Positions 6,076 to 14,310 of a DNA stretch of 19,562 nucleotides are shown one piece after another. The first letter of the stretch is position 1. Each line of letters starts with the position of its first letter. A program made the position numbers and the translations under genes. The DNA lies in contig SFGA01000033.1 of the NCBI GenBank assembly GCA_004556705.1, positions 1 through 19,562 of the forward strand, written 5' to 3'. This DNA comes from Ruminococcus sp. Lineage in GTDB: Bacteria > Bacillota > Clostridia > Oscillospirales > Acutalibacteraceae. The notes under the pieces were generated by a model. It was not told the origin of the DNA, did no database searches, and saw only the letters and a list, made by a program, of their open reading frames with translations.

Positions 6076-7323
6076 TTAGGAAGCTTTTCTAGTTATCTCA
6101 TCTTCTACGGAATTTGAAATCTTCAGCATATTTTCGGCAAAGATACCGTACCCCTGCAAAGGGTCGTTTACAAACACATGGGTTACTGCTCCGACGAGCA
6201 TACCGTTTTGAATAATAGGGCTTCCACTCATTCCCTGCACAATACCGCCTGTTTTTTCAATCAATTCGGGATCGGTTATTTTTATAATCATATTCTTGTT
6301 GCTCGAGTCATTCTGCAAGAAAACCTTTACTATTTCAATGTCGTAATACTTAGGTCCGTTAATATCCACTGTGGATATTATCTGTGCAGGACCTGCGGTA
6401 ATCTCCTGCTTTGCGGCAACGGGTATTTCCTGCCCGTTTACAGCTTCATTATAAATGCCGTATATACCGCACTCACAGTTGATTTTCAAATCGCCCGTCT
6501 TTTTATTTGTGAACACTCCGCACAGCTCTCCCGTAGCACTCGGAGTTCCCTTGTAGCAGCCGCTTATTCTTGCGGACATAGCGTCGCCGTAAAGCAATGG
6601 CATCATCTTTCCCGTATCGACATCGCAAACTGCGTGTCCGAGTCCGCCGAAAACGCCTGTATTTTTGGTATAATAGGTAACTGTGCCTACGCCTGCGGTA
6701 CTGTCTCTTACCCACAAGCCTGCTTTGTTTCTTCCGTCGCTTTCTGACACGGCAAGAGTTAATGTGGCTTCAAACGGCTTCCCGTTTCTGTCCGCCGTAA
6801 CTCTGATAGTTTTGTCATTCGTGTTTTGGAAAAACTTTGTAAGCTCATTTACCGTTGTGATTTTCTCGCCGTTTAGGGCGGTTATCACATCTCCCGTTTC
6901 AAGTCCTGCTTCCTTGCCGGGATTTCTTGCACCCGACGAGGTTTGAACATCGTCCATACCGACAACGACAGCGCCGTTCGTATAGAGCTTAATGCCGAAA
7001 ACATCGCCGCCGGGTACAACATACTGCCTTTTTGAAACGGTTACCGAAGAAGATTTGACCGGTATGGTATTGAGAAGCGATATATCGAGAGTATATTCCT
7101 TATCTTCACAGCGATCGTCAATAACATTTGATTGCGTATTCGCAGACACATAGTCTTCATTTTGCGTTACGTTTAACGAAAATATCTCGCTGATCATTAT
7201 TTTTTCGCTTTCAACAAGGTGAATACTGTCGGGTATCGTCTTTTGAGCAAATATAACCATACCGAATATGACAGAGGTTATCATAAGCCCGATTAAGCTT
7301 ATTATTTTGAAAAAATATTTCAT
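6076..7323 (-). CDS. spoIVB: SpoIVB serine peptidase (S55 family, PDZ-containing)
   Basis: A 415-residue signalling protease. In B. subtilis SpoIVB is secreted from the forespore and cleaves SpoIVFA, releasing SpoIVFB to process pro-sigma-K. An N-terminal hydrophobic anchor spans about 5-26. A PDZ domain follows (about 103-190, with GLETGDVITALNG). The S55 peptidase domain carries GVGTVTYY (211-218), His230 in FGGLGHAVCD and Ser366 in QGMSGSPIIQNG, the expected catalytic pair. Asp351 keeps the same 15-residue distance to Ser as Asp363 to Ser378 in B. subtilis. AVTHVFVNDPLQGYGIF (379-395) is a family hallmark. GGAGGTG ends 4 nt before the ATG. Terminators on both sides make it a single-gene unit. 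A sigma-G or sigma-F promoter is expected in 7324-7400, but none was clear. The spoIVB-spo0A order is a signature of endospore formers. Confidence 0.95.
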   Translation of the reverse strand: MKYFFKIISLIGLMITSVIFGMVIFAQKTIPDSIHLVESEKIMISEIFSLNVTQNEDYVSANTQSNVIDDRCEDKEYTLDISLLNTIPVKSSSVTVSKRQYVVPGGDVFGIKLYTNGAVVVGMDDVQTSSGARNPGKEAGLETGDVITALNGEKITTVNELTKFFQNTNDKTIRVTADRNGKPFEATLTLAVSESDGRNKAGLWVRDSTAGVGTVTYYTKNTGVFGGLGHAVCDVDTGKMMPLLYGDAMSARISGCYKGTPSATGELCGVFTNKKTGDLKINCECGIYGIYNEAVNGQEIPVAAKQEITAGPAQIISTVDINGPKYYDIEIVKVFLQNDSSNKNMIIKITDPELIEKTGGIVQGMSGSPIIQNGMLVGAVTHVFVNDPLQGYGIFAENMLKISNSVEDEITRKAS

Positions 7324-7400
7324 TTTTCACCTCCGCACCTGCGACTTCTTGCCGCTTTTATAATTTGTGATTTATTCGGAAAATTATAAGCGGAAAAAAT

Positions 7401-7455
7401 AAGACTTTTTAGATTATTATGGACAAAATGTAAATCCTAAAATCTAAAAAGTCTT
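7401..7455 (-). terminator. Intrinsic terminator of pfkA-aroK
   Basis: A 15-bp perfect inverted repeat (7401-7415 with 7441-7455) around a 25-nt loop, 6 nt after the aroK stop. On the minus strand it is followed by ATTTTTT. A T-run also follows on the plus strand, so it may work both ways. Confidence 0.75.
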
Positions 7456-7461
7456 TTTTCG

Positions 7462-7965
7462 TTAATTATTTAATTTTAATAATGAAACAATTTTTTCAAC
7501 CGAGCTTTCAACGTTTTCGTTTTCCGTTGAAATTGTAAAATCGGCATATTTTTTGTAAAGCGGAAGTCTTTCCCTCAAAATATCCTCAACGCTCTCGCCC
7601 TGCTTTGCGGCTATTCCACGAGTGGTTATGTTTGAAAGCCTCTTTTCAAGCACACTCGGAGAAACGTCAATAAACACCGTAACAGCGTTCTTTTTGAGCT
7701 TTTCCATAGCCTTTTCGCCGAACACGGCACTGCCGCCCGTTGAAATAACACTGTTTTCGCAGTCCAAAGAAAGCAATGCGTTTTCTTCTATTTTAAGGAA
7801 GGCTTTAAGCCCGTCCTTATCTATTATATCCTGCAAAAGCCTACCCTCACGCTGCTGAATGACAAGGTCAGTATCGACAAAGCCGACACCGAGAGTCTTT
7901 GCAAGGACAACGCCGACGGTGCTTTTGCCCGAAGCCGGCATACCGATTAAAACAATATTTTTCAT
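7462..7965 (-). CDS. aroK: Shikimate kinase family protein
   Basis: A 167-residue P-loop kinase of the shikimate kinase fold (ATP + shikimate to shikimate 3-phosphate). Visible are Walker A GMPASGKST (8-16), DTD (31-33, Mg and substrate-binding Asp), STGGSAV (75-81), the lid segment with TRGIAA (115-120) and RERLPLY (131-137). The substrate-binding Arg usually in an FRxxE motif is Leu57 here (AFLKIEE), although Lys58 follows. Its ATG overlaps the pfkA stop by one base (TGATG) and no ribosome binding site precedes it, so translation is probably coupled to pfkA. No other aromatic-pathway gene is nearby. The fold is secure; shikimate as the substrate is likely but not certain. Confidence 0.8.
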   Translation of the reverse strand: MKNIVLIGMPASGKSTVGVVLAKTLGVGFVDTDLVIQQREGRLLQDIIDKDGLKAFLKIEENALLSLDCENSVISTGGSAVFGEKAMEKLKKNAVTVFIDVSPSVLEKRLSNITTRGIAAKQGESVEDILRERLPLYKKYADFTISTENENVESSVEKIVSLLKLNN

Positions 7966-8927
7966 CAGATTGAAATTTCGTGAGCAATCTTATAAAGGTT
8001 GAGGTCGATTGTCTTTTTCATATTCAATGCTTCAAAAATGTCAAAGTCAACGATTTCATCCTTCTGCATAGCAACAACACGGTTGCCTATACCCTCTTTA
8101 AGAAGCTCAACAGCCTTGTAACCCATCTGACTGCCTGCAACTCTGTCACGAACTGTGGGAGAACCGCCACGCTGAACATGACCGAGGATTGTAGCACGGC
8201 TTTCAATTCCCGTAACCTCTTGAATTTTCTTTGCCATTTCATCAACACCGCCGATGCCCTCTGCAACAACGATAATGAAATGTCTCTTACCTGCTTTTTG
8301 AGTTCTTCTCATTCTCTCGATAACATCACGCTCAAAGTCGAAATCAACCTCGGGAATAAGAATTGTTGTAGCACCGCAAGCTATACCTGCATTAAGAGCT
8401 ATGTAGCCTGCACGTCTGCCCATAACCTCAACAACCGAGCAACGGTCGTGAGACTCTGTTGTGTCACGGAGACGGTCAACCATCTCCATAACGGTATTCA
8501 TAGCTGTATCATAACCGATTGTATAGTCGCAGCAAGCAATATCGTTATCGATTGTACCGGGAATGCCGACGCAGGGAATACCTCTGAGTGAAAGATCTCT
8601 TGCGCCTCTGAAAGAGCCGTCGCCGCCGATAACAACAACGCCCTCCATACCTACTTCCTTACAGGTATTGATAGCCTTCTGAAGTCCCTCCTCAGTTTTG
8701 AATTCGGGGCTTCTTGCGGAATAAAGGATTGTACCGCCACGATTTATTATATTAGAAACAGAACGAAGATTCATTTCATACATATCTCCGTACATAAGAC
8801 CGTTGTAACCTCTGCGAATACCCATAACTCTCATACCGTTTTCACAGCCTGAGCGAACAACAGCTCTAATAGCCGCATTCATACCGGGTGCGTCTCCGCC
8901 ACTTGTTAAAACACCTATTGTTTTCAT
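7965..8927 (-). CDS. pfkA: ATP-dependent 6-phosphofructokinase
   Basis: A 320-residue glycolytic enzyme phosphorylating fructose 6-phosphate to fructose 1,6-bisphosphate, the usual bacterial PfkA length. Motifs: N-terminal ATP-binding GVLTSGGDAPGMNAAIR (5-21), GGDGS (101-105), catalytic PGTIDND (123-129, Asp127), VEVMGRRAGYIA (167-178), AEGIGG and LGHVQRGGSPT. The Gly in GGDGS, where PPi-dependent enzymes carry Asp, marks it as ATP-using. GAGGTG precedes the ATG. It starts a two-gene unit with the aroK-like kinase. In many Clostridia dnaE and pfkA are neighbours, often followed by pyruvate kinase, and that order is partly kept here. Confidence 0.97.
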   Translation of the reverse strand: MKTIGVLTSGGDAPGMNAAIRAVVRSGCENGMRVMGIRRGYNGLMYGDMYEMNLRSVSNIINRGGTILYSARSPEFKTEEGLQKAINTCKEVGMEGVVVIGGDGSFRGARDLSLRGIPCVGIPGTIDNDIACCDYTIGYDTAMNTVMEMVDRLRDTTESHDRCSVVEVMGRRAGYIALNAGIACGATTILIPEVDFDFERDVIERMRRTQKAGKRHFIIVVAEGIGGVDEMAKKIQEVTGIESRATILGHVQRGGSPTVRDRVAGSQMGYKAVELLKEGIGNRVVAMQKDEIVDFDIFEALNMKKTIDLNLYKIAHEISI

Positions 8928-8955
8928 ATTATCACCTCATAAATAATCAACATAT

Positions 8956-8983
8956 ATAATACACTAAAAGAAAAAATAGTCAA
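8956..8983 (-). promoter_or_regulatory. Promoter for pfkA-aroK
   Basis: On the minus strand TTGACT (8978-8983), a 16-bp spacer and TATTAT (8956-8961). A start near 8949 gives a leader of about 22 nt. It lies just after the dnaE stop with no terminator between, so readthrough from dnaE can add to it. Confidence 0.6.
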
Positions 8984-9010
8984 GGCTAACTCGCCCATTT
9001 GTCGCAAAAT

Positions 9011-12000
9011 TCATTGAATTACGACATTTGACTTGCCTAAAATTTCGCTTAGCTTTGAATTTCTCCCATCATTCGGCGAAATCGAAAAATTGGTTTTTAC
9101 ATATTTTCGAGTGTCGCTGAAAAAGAAATAGACGGGAATTTTGCCCTCACTGCCGTTGAGAACGGCAAGTGCCTGTTGAACTCTCGGGTCACTTTCGGAA
9201 TTAAAGCGCAGGAAAGCTCCGCTTTTTTTAGTCTTTGGTTCATCCTTAGGACAAGGCTCGAAAAAGTCGGCTATAATTTTTGAGTCCTCGTCGTCACGTA
9301 TGGAAAGTCTGCCTTTCAGCACTACGATATTTCCGAGCGTGAGCATATTTCCGAAATTTTCATATACCTTCGGGAACACAATAACCTCTATTGAGCCTGT
9401 TACGTCCTCAAGCGTTATGAAAGCCATTGTGGAGTCATTTTTGGTAATTTTCTTTTTAACCGAAGAAATTATGCCGAAAGCCTTTACATAAGCTCCGTCC
9501 TTATAGAGACTTACCTCATCCCCTGCCGCTTCGAGCAAATCGGAAATGGGGGTAGCTTTTATTCTCTTTGAAAGCTCCGAATACTCCGCCATCGGATGCC
9601 CTGAAATATAAAGACCCGTTGTTTCCTTTTCATATCCGAGCATTTCAAGTCGGTCAAATTCCTCCGTGTGGCTTATCTCGGGGGACGAATTATCCCGAAC
9701 TCCGCCCAAGTCAAAAAGTCCGATTTGACCGTCGATATTTCTGCGTTTTGTCGCCTCAACCGAGGAAATTACCGAGCCGAGATTCAGCATCATTTCCCTG
9801 CGGTTTAGCGAGAAGGAATCAAGCGCACCGCATTTTATCAAGCTTTCAACCGCACGCTTATTGAAATCCTTTGAATACACTCTTTTCACGAAATCGTAAA
9901 ACGAGGTGTATTTTCCGTTTAAGCAGCGCTCTTTATAGATAGCGTCAATGAAATTTCTGCCGAGATTTTTAACGGCTAAAAGTCCGAATCTTATTTTGCC
10001 GAAATCGGTCGTAAATTGAGCCTGCGAGAAATTGACGTCGGGTCGTAAAACCTCAATTCCCATTCTGTTACATTCGGAAATGTACATTGTTACCTTATCC
10101 GTCCAATCGATAACACTTGTCATTAAAGCCGCCATAAACTCTGCCGGATAATGACATTTGAGATATGCCGTTTGATATGCGACAAGAGCATAAGCCGCCG
10201 AATGAGATTTATTGAAAGCGTAAGAAGCAAACGAAGTCATATCGTCGAAGATGCTGTTTGCGGTTTCGTTTGAAATACCGTTTTTGCCGCAGCCCTCAAT
10301 AAAGGTCGTTCTCTCCTTTTCCATAACGTCGTGCTTTTTCTTTGACATTGCACGTCTTACAATATCCGCCCTGCCGAGAGAATAGCCTGCAAGCGAACGG
10401 AAAATTTCCATAACCTGCTCCTGATAGACCATACAGCCGTTTGTAACCTCAAGAATAGGTCGAAGCATTTCCGTTTTATATTTAACCCGTTCGGGATTGT
10501 GTCTGTTTTCAATATATGTGTCAATAGAGTCCATAGGTCCCGGTCGGTACAGCGAAATAACCGCTATAATATCCTCAAGATTGTTTGGTTTAAGCCTTGA
10601 AAGAACACGGCGAAGTCCTGCCGACTCACATTGGAAAACTCCGTATGTGTCGCCGTTCCTGAAAAGGTCATAGGTTTTTTCGTCGTCAAGCGGAATATTT
10701 TTAATTGAAAAGGACGGCTCTCTCTCCCTTACAGCCTTAACACAGTCATCAATAACCGTGAGTGTGCGAAGTCCGAGGAAATCCATTTTGAGAAGTCCGA
10801 GCTCTTCGATGGTGGTCATTGTGTATTGAGTGACAACCGAATCGTCATTTTTCGCAAGCGGAACATACTCGCTGACAGGCCTATCTGTAATGACAACACC
10901 TGCGGCGTGCTTTGATGCATGCCTCGGCATACCCTCGACAGCCTTTGCCAAATTGACAAGCTCATTTATTTTCGGGTCGGAGTCATACATCTTTTTAAGC
11001 TCTGCATTCTTTTTCAAAGCCTTATCGATTGTAATATCAAGCTCACGGGGAATTTGCTTTGATACAGCGTCAACCGTATTGTATGCAATTCCCAACACCC
11101 TGCCGACATCTCTTATTGCCGCACGAGCTGCCATAGTACCGAAGGTAACAATCTGCGCAACGTGGTCGGCTCCGTATTTTCTTATTACATAGTCAATAAC
11201 CTCTTCACGCCGAACATAACAGAAATCTACGTCAATATCAGGCATACTTACCCTTTCGGGATTTAAGAAGCGTTCGAAAATGAGGTTATATTTCATCGGG
11301 TCAATGCCCGTAATTCCCATACAATATGCGGCGATACTGCCTGCGCCCGAGCCTCTGCCCGGTCCTACGGGAATATTCTTTGATTTTGCATAGTTTATAA
11401 AGTCGGCTACGATAAGGAAATAATCCACATAACCCATATTTTTAATTACCGAAAGCTCATAGTCAAGGCGTTCGATATATTTTTTGTCGGGGTTTTCTCC
11501 GTAATTTTTATAGAGCCCCTCATAGCATTTTTCTCTGAAATAGTCAAAATGGTCTCTGCCGTCGGGGACGTCAAAATGCGGAAGCTTAGTTTTATGAAAT
11601 TCAAATTCGACGTTACATCTGTCTGCGATTATCTGCGTATTTTTTACAGCCTGCGGATAATTATTGAAAAGCTCAAGCATTTCCTCTTCGTTCTTCAAAT
11701 AAAAATCATCTGTGCCGAACTCTATTCCCGTTTCCTCGTCAATGGTGTGGTTAGTCTGTATGCAAATAAGCACCTTTTGGGTTTTTGCGTCCTCTTTTTT
11801 GACATAATGCACATCATTTGTAGCGACAAGCGGTATTCCCGTCTCCTCGGAAAGCTTTGCGAGCATAGGAATAATCTCAAGCTGTTCCTTCAAGCCGTGA
11901 TTTTGCATTTCAAGGTAATAATTACCCTGTCCGAAAACGGAATTGTACCAAAGTGCAGTCTGCTTTGCACCGTCATAGTCCCTTGCGACAAGCTTTCTTG

Positions 12001-12427
12001 CAATTTCTCCTGCAAGGCAGCCCGAAAGCGCAATAATTCCCTCGTGGTATTTTTCCAAAAGCTCTTTATCGACTCTCGGCTTGACATAGAAGCCCGAGGT
12101 CCACGCTTCCGACACCATTTTAATAAGGTTTTTGTAGCCTGTTTCGTTTTCACACAGCAAAACAAGATGGTGTCTTTCGGAATCTATCGAATGTACCTTG
12201 TCGTGCCTTGAACGAACGGCAACATAGACCTCGCAACCGATTATCGGCTTAATTCCGTGCTTTTTAGCCTCTTTATAGAACTCAATCGCACCGAACATAT
12301 TACCGTGGTCGGTAATTGCGACAGCCGTCTGTCCGTTCGCTTTTGCCGCATCAAACAGCTGCCCGAAACGGCAAGCACCGTCGAGCAAGCTATACTGCGT
12401 ATGCAAATGTAAATGAACAAACGACAT
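9011..12427 (-). CDS. dnaE: DNA polymerase III alpha subunit, DnaE type
   Basis: A 1138-residue family C replicative polymerase. The PHP domain (about 1-280) opens with HLHLHTQYSLLDG and carries ITDHG (38-42), Glu66 in CEVYV, His86/87 and NDVHY (204-208). The palm has catalytic PDIDVDF (396-402, Asp399 and Asp401) and LKMDFLGLRTLT (Asp549). YGVFQCESAGLRR (595-607) and the finger region follow, then a helix-hairpin-helix region, the clamp-binding type motif QIGLF (901-905) and an OB-fold (about 978-1060). It ends with a short tail. No DEDD exonuclease is inserted, so this is DnaE and not PolC; Clostridia usually have both. Its ATG is 12 nt after the lysA-like stop with AGAGGT between, so it closes the lon operon. 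Confidence 0.96.
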   Translation of the reverse strand: MSFVHLHLHTQYSLLDGACRFGQLFDAAKANGQTAVAITDHGNMFGAIEFYKEAKKHGIKPIIGCEVYVAVRSRHDKVHSIDSERHHLVLLCENETGYKNLIKMVSEAWTSGFYVKPRVDKELLEKYHEGIIALSGCLAGEIARKLVARDYDGAKQTALWYNSVFGQGNYYLEMQNHGLKEQLEIIPMLAKLSEETGIPLVATNDVHYVKKEDAKTQKVLICIQTNHTIDEETGIEFGTDDFYLKNEEEMLELFNNYPQAVKNTQIIADRCNVEFEFHKTKLPHFDVPDGRDHFDYFREKCYEGLYKNYGENPDKKYIERLDYELSVIKNMGYVDYFLIVADFINYAKSKNIPVGPGRGSGAGSIAAYCMGITGIDPMKYNLIFERFLNPERVSMPDIDVDFCYVRREEVIDYVIRKYGADHVAQIVTFGTMAARAAIRDVGRVLGIAYNTVDAVSKQIPRELDITIDKALKKNAELKKMYDSDPKINELVNLAKAVEGMPRHASKHAAGVVITDRPVSEYVPLAKNDDSVVTQYTMTTIEELGLLKMDFLGLRTLTVIDDCVKAVREREPSFSIKNIPLDDEKTYDLFRNGDTYGVFQCESAGLRRVLSRLKPNNLEDIIAVISLYRPGPMDSIDTYIENRHNPERVKYKTEMLRPILEVTNGCMVYQEQVMEIFRSLAGYSLGRADIVRRAMSKKKHDVMEKERTTFIEGCGKNGISNETANSIFDDMTSFASYAFNKSHSAAYALVAYQTAYLKCHYPAEFMAALMTSVIDWTDKVTMYISECNRMGIEVLRPDVNFSQAQFTTDFGKIRFGLLAVKNLGRNFIDAIYKERCLNGKYTSFYDFVKRVYSKDFNKRAVESLIKCGALDSFSLNRREMMLNLGSVISSVEATKRRNIDGQIGLFDLGGVRDNSSPEISHTEEFDRLEMLGYEKETTGLYISGHPMAEYSELSKRIKATPISDLLEAAGDEVSLYKDGAYVKAFGIISSVKKKITKNDSTMAFITLEDVTGSIEVIVFPKVYENFGNMLTLGNIVVLKGRLSIRDDEDSKIIADFFEPCPKDEPKTKKSGAFLRFNSESDPRVQQALAVLNGSEGKIPVYFFFSDTRKYVKTNFSISPNDGRNSKLSEILGKSNVVIQ

Positions 12428-12439
12428 ATCGTTTACCTC

Positions 12440-13711
12440 TTATTCGAGAACTTTTTTATAAAAATCGAAGCAATCAAAGGTCGCAAAATAGTCCTTTGGT
12501 GTTTCTGCCCTTCTGATAAGCTCAAAGCTGCCGTCGGCTTTAAGTAAAATTTCAGCCGATTTCAATTTACCGTTATAATTATATCCCATTGAGAAGCCGT
12601 GCGCACCCGTATCGTGAATATAGATAAGGTCGCCCATATCAATTCTCGGTAACATTCTGTCTATTGCAAATTTATCGTTGTTTTCGCACAATGAGCCTGT
12701 AACGTCATACATTTTAACGGGCTCTTCATTCTCTTTACCGAGTATGGTTATATGATGATAAGCACCGTACATTGCAGGACGCATAAGGTTGACAGCACAA
12801 GCATCAACGCCGATATACTCCTTATGAGTGTGCTTTTCGTTGATTGCTCTTGTAACAAGCGCACCGTAAGGTCCCATCATAAATCTGCCAAGCTCCGTAT
12901 AGAGTGCGACGTCGCCCATACCGTTGGGTACAAGCACCTCTTCATATACCTTTCTTACGCCCTCTGAAATTTCAAAAATATCGTTGGGCTTCTGGTCGGG
13001 ACGGTAAGGAATACCGATTCCGCCCGAAAGGTTTATAAATTTAATATCTGCGCCTGTCTCATTTTTGAGCTTAACCGCAATTTCAAAAAGAGTTTTTGCA
13101 AGCGTCGGATAATATTCGTTTGTAACGGTATTGCTTGCAAGGAAGGAATGTATCCCGAACTCCTTAACGCCCTTTTCCTTCATAATTCTGAAAGCCTCAA
13201 AAAGCTGTTCGGTCGTCATACCGTATTTTGCGTCGCCGGGGTTGTCCATTATGTTGTTGGCAATTTTGAAATATCCGCCCGGATTATATCTGCATGACAT
13301 TTTTTCGGGAAGCTTGCCGAGTGTTTTTTCAACAATATCAATGTGGGTAATATCATCAAGGTTGATTATTGCGCCAAGCTCGTTTGCGTATTTGAACTCG
13401 TCGGAGGGGGTGTCGTTGGAAGAAAACATTATAGCGTCTCCCGTAGCGCCGATAGCCTTTGAGAGCATAAGCTCTGTTTTTGAAGAGCAGTCGCAGCCGC
13501 AGCCGTATTCACGCAAAATATCAATCAAAAACGGATTGGGCGTTGCCTTTACCGCAAAATATTCACGGAAGCCCTTATTCCACGAAAACGCCTTGTAAAG
13601 ATTTTCACAATTTTGACGTATTCCCTTTTCATCGTAAATGTGAAAAGGGGTGGGATAAACGCTTGCTATCTCCTCTGCTTTTTCCTTTGTAAGAAACGGT
13701 GTTTTTGTCAT
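12440..13711 (-). CDS. lysA: PLP-dependent fold-III decarboxylase, annotated type diaminopimelate decarboxylase
   Basis: A 423-residue alanine-racemase-fold decarboxylase. LysA removes CO2 from meso-diaminopimelate to give lysine. Seen: PLP Lys55 in REYFAVKATPNP, GIHSF (186-190), NLSGGIGIPY (227-236), LMRPAMYGAYHH (309-320) and LCENNDKFA (341-349) with catalytic-type Cys342 and Asp346. Departures from textbook LysA: ELGR (273-276) for EPGR, CENND for CESxD, and TGAHGFSMGYNYN (368-380), where LysA normally has GAY. It fits a clostridial subgroup routinely named LysA, but ornithine, carboxynorspermidine or another amino acid cannot be excluded. GGAGG lies within the end of engB, and its ATG overlaps the engB stop by one base (TAATG), so translation is probably coupled. 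No other lysine-pathway gene is present. Confidence 0.75.
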   Translation of the reverse strand: MTKTPFLTKEKAEEIASVYPTPFHIYDEKGIRQNCENLYKAFSWNKGFREYFAVKATPNPFLIDILREYGCGCDCSSKTELMLSKAIGATGDAIMFSSNDTPSDEFKYANELGAIINLDDITHIDIVEKTLGKLPEKMSCRYNPGGYFKIANNIMDNPGDAKYGMTTEQLFEAFRIMKEKGVKEFGIHSFLASNTVTNEYYPTLAKTLFEIAVKLKNETGADIKFINLSGGIGIPYRPDQKPNDIFEISEGVRKVYEEVLVPNGMGDVALYTELGRFMMGPYGALVTRAINEKHTHKEYIGVDACAVNLMRPAMYGAYHHITILGKENEEPVKMYDVTGSLCENNDKFAIDRMLPRIDMGDLIYIHDTGAHGFSMGYNYNGKLKSAEILLKADGSFELIRRAETPKDYFATFDCFDFYKKVLE

Positions 13712-14301
13712 TATTTTGCCTCCAAACGGGATTCTATTATTGCTTTTATCTTATCAACATTTTCGCCTGTCTGTGACGAAAACGGGATTATATTTTCAGG
13801 GTCAACAAAGTTCAATTCCTGTCTTGAATTTTCAACTCTGCTCTTGTATTCGCCCTTGTTGAGCTTATCGCTCTTGGTCATAACCACGATATAATCAATG
13901 CCTGTGTGTTCAAGGAACTCCATCATCATAATATCGTCTGCGGTTGCAGGATGGCGCATATCGACAAGCTGAACAACAAGCTTTATATCTCTGCCCGAAT
14001 TAAAATACTGCTCCATCATATTTGCCCAGCGTGTTTTTTCACTCTTGGCAACCTTTGCATAACCGTAGCCGGGCAAATCGACGATTTTCGCATCATTTCC
14101 GCAGGAATAGAAGTTAATCGTTATTGTCTTTCCCGGAACAGAACTTACCCTTGCAAGATTTTTACGGTTGAACACCTTGTTTATAAGTGAAGATTTTCCG
14201 ACATTGGAACGACCTGAAAAAACTATCTCGGGCATTGTCGAAGCAGGAAGCTGCTCAAACGTTCCGTATGCTCTCTCGAACTGTGCTTTTGAATAATCCA
14301 T
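13711..14301 (-). CDS. ysxC: Ribosome biogenesis GTPase EngB/YsxC
   Basis: A 196-residue TrmE-Era-EngA-like GTPase that assists late 50S subunit assembly in the cytoplasm and is essential in many bacteria. G1 is GRSNVGKSS (30-38), G2 falls in PGKTITINFY (56-65), G3 is DLPGYG (75-80), G4 is TKSDK (142-146) and G5 lies near SSQTG (175-179). The length is normal. The lon stop runs straight into its ribosome binding site (TAAGGAGA), with the ATG 9 nt after that stop. The lon-engB order is conserved in Firmicutes (B. subtilis lonA-ysxC), which supports the call. Confidence 0.96.
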   Translation of the reverse strand: MDYSKAQFERAYGTFEQLPASTMPEIVFSGRSNVGKSSLINKVFNRKNLARVSSVPGKTITINFYSCGNDAKIVDLPGYGYAKVAKSEKTRWANMMEQYFNSGRDIKLVVQLVDMRHPATADDIMMMEFLEHTGIDYIVVMTKSDKLNKGEYKSRVENSRQELNFVDPENIIPFSSQTGENVDKIKAIIESRLEAK

Positions 14302-14310
14302 ATTTTCTCC

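Noticed and set aside
7324..7400. Sigma-G or sigma-F promoter for spoIVB
   Set aside because: A GAATA resembling a -35 is visible on the minus strand, but no matching -10 at the right distance, so I do not list it as a feature.
11549..12211. Plus-strand open frame of 220 codons inside dnaE
   Set aside because: Lies antisense to the conserved PHP domain of dnaE, resembles no known family and has no ribosome binding site; a shadow frame. The same holds for the plus-strand frames in pfkA (7980-8591) and spoIVB (6178-6747).
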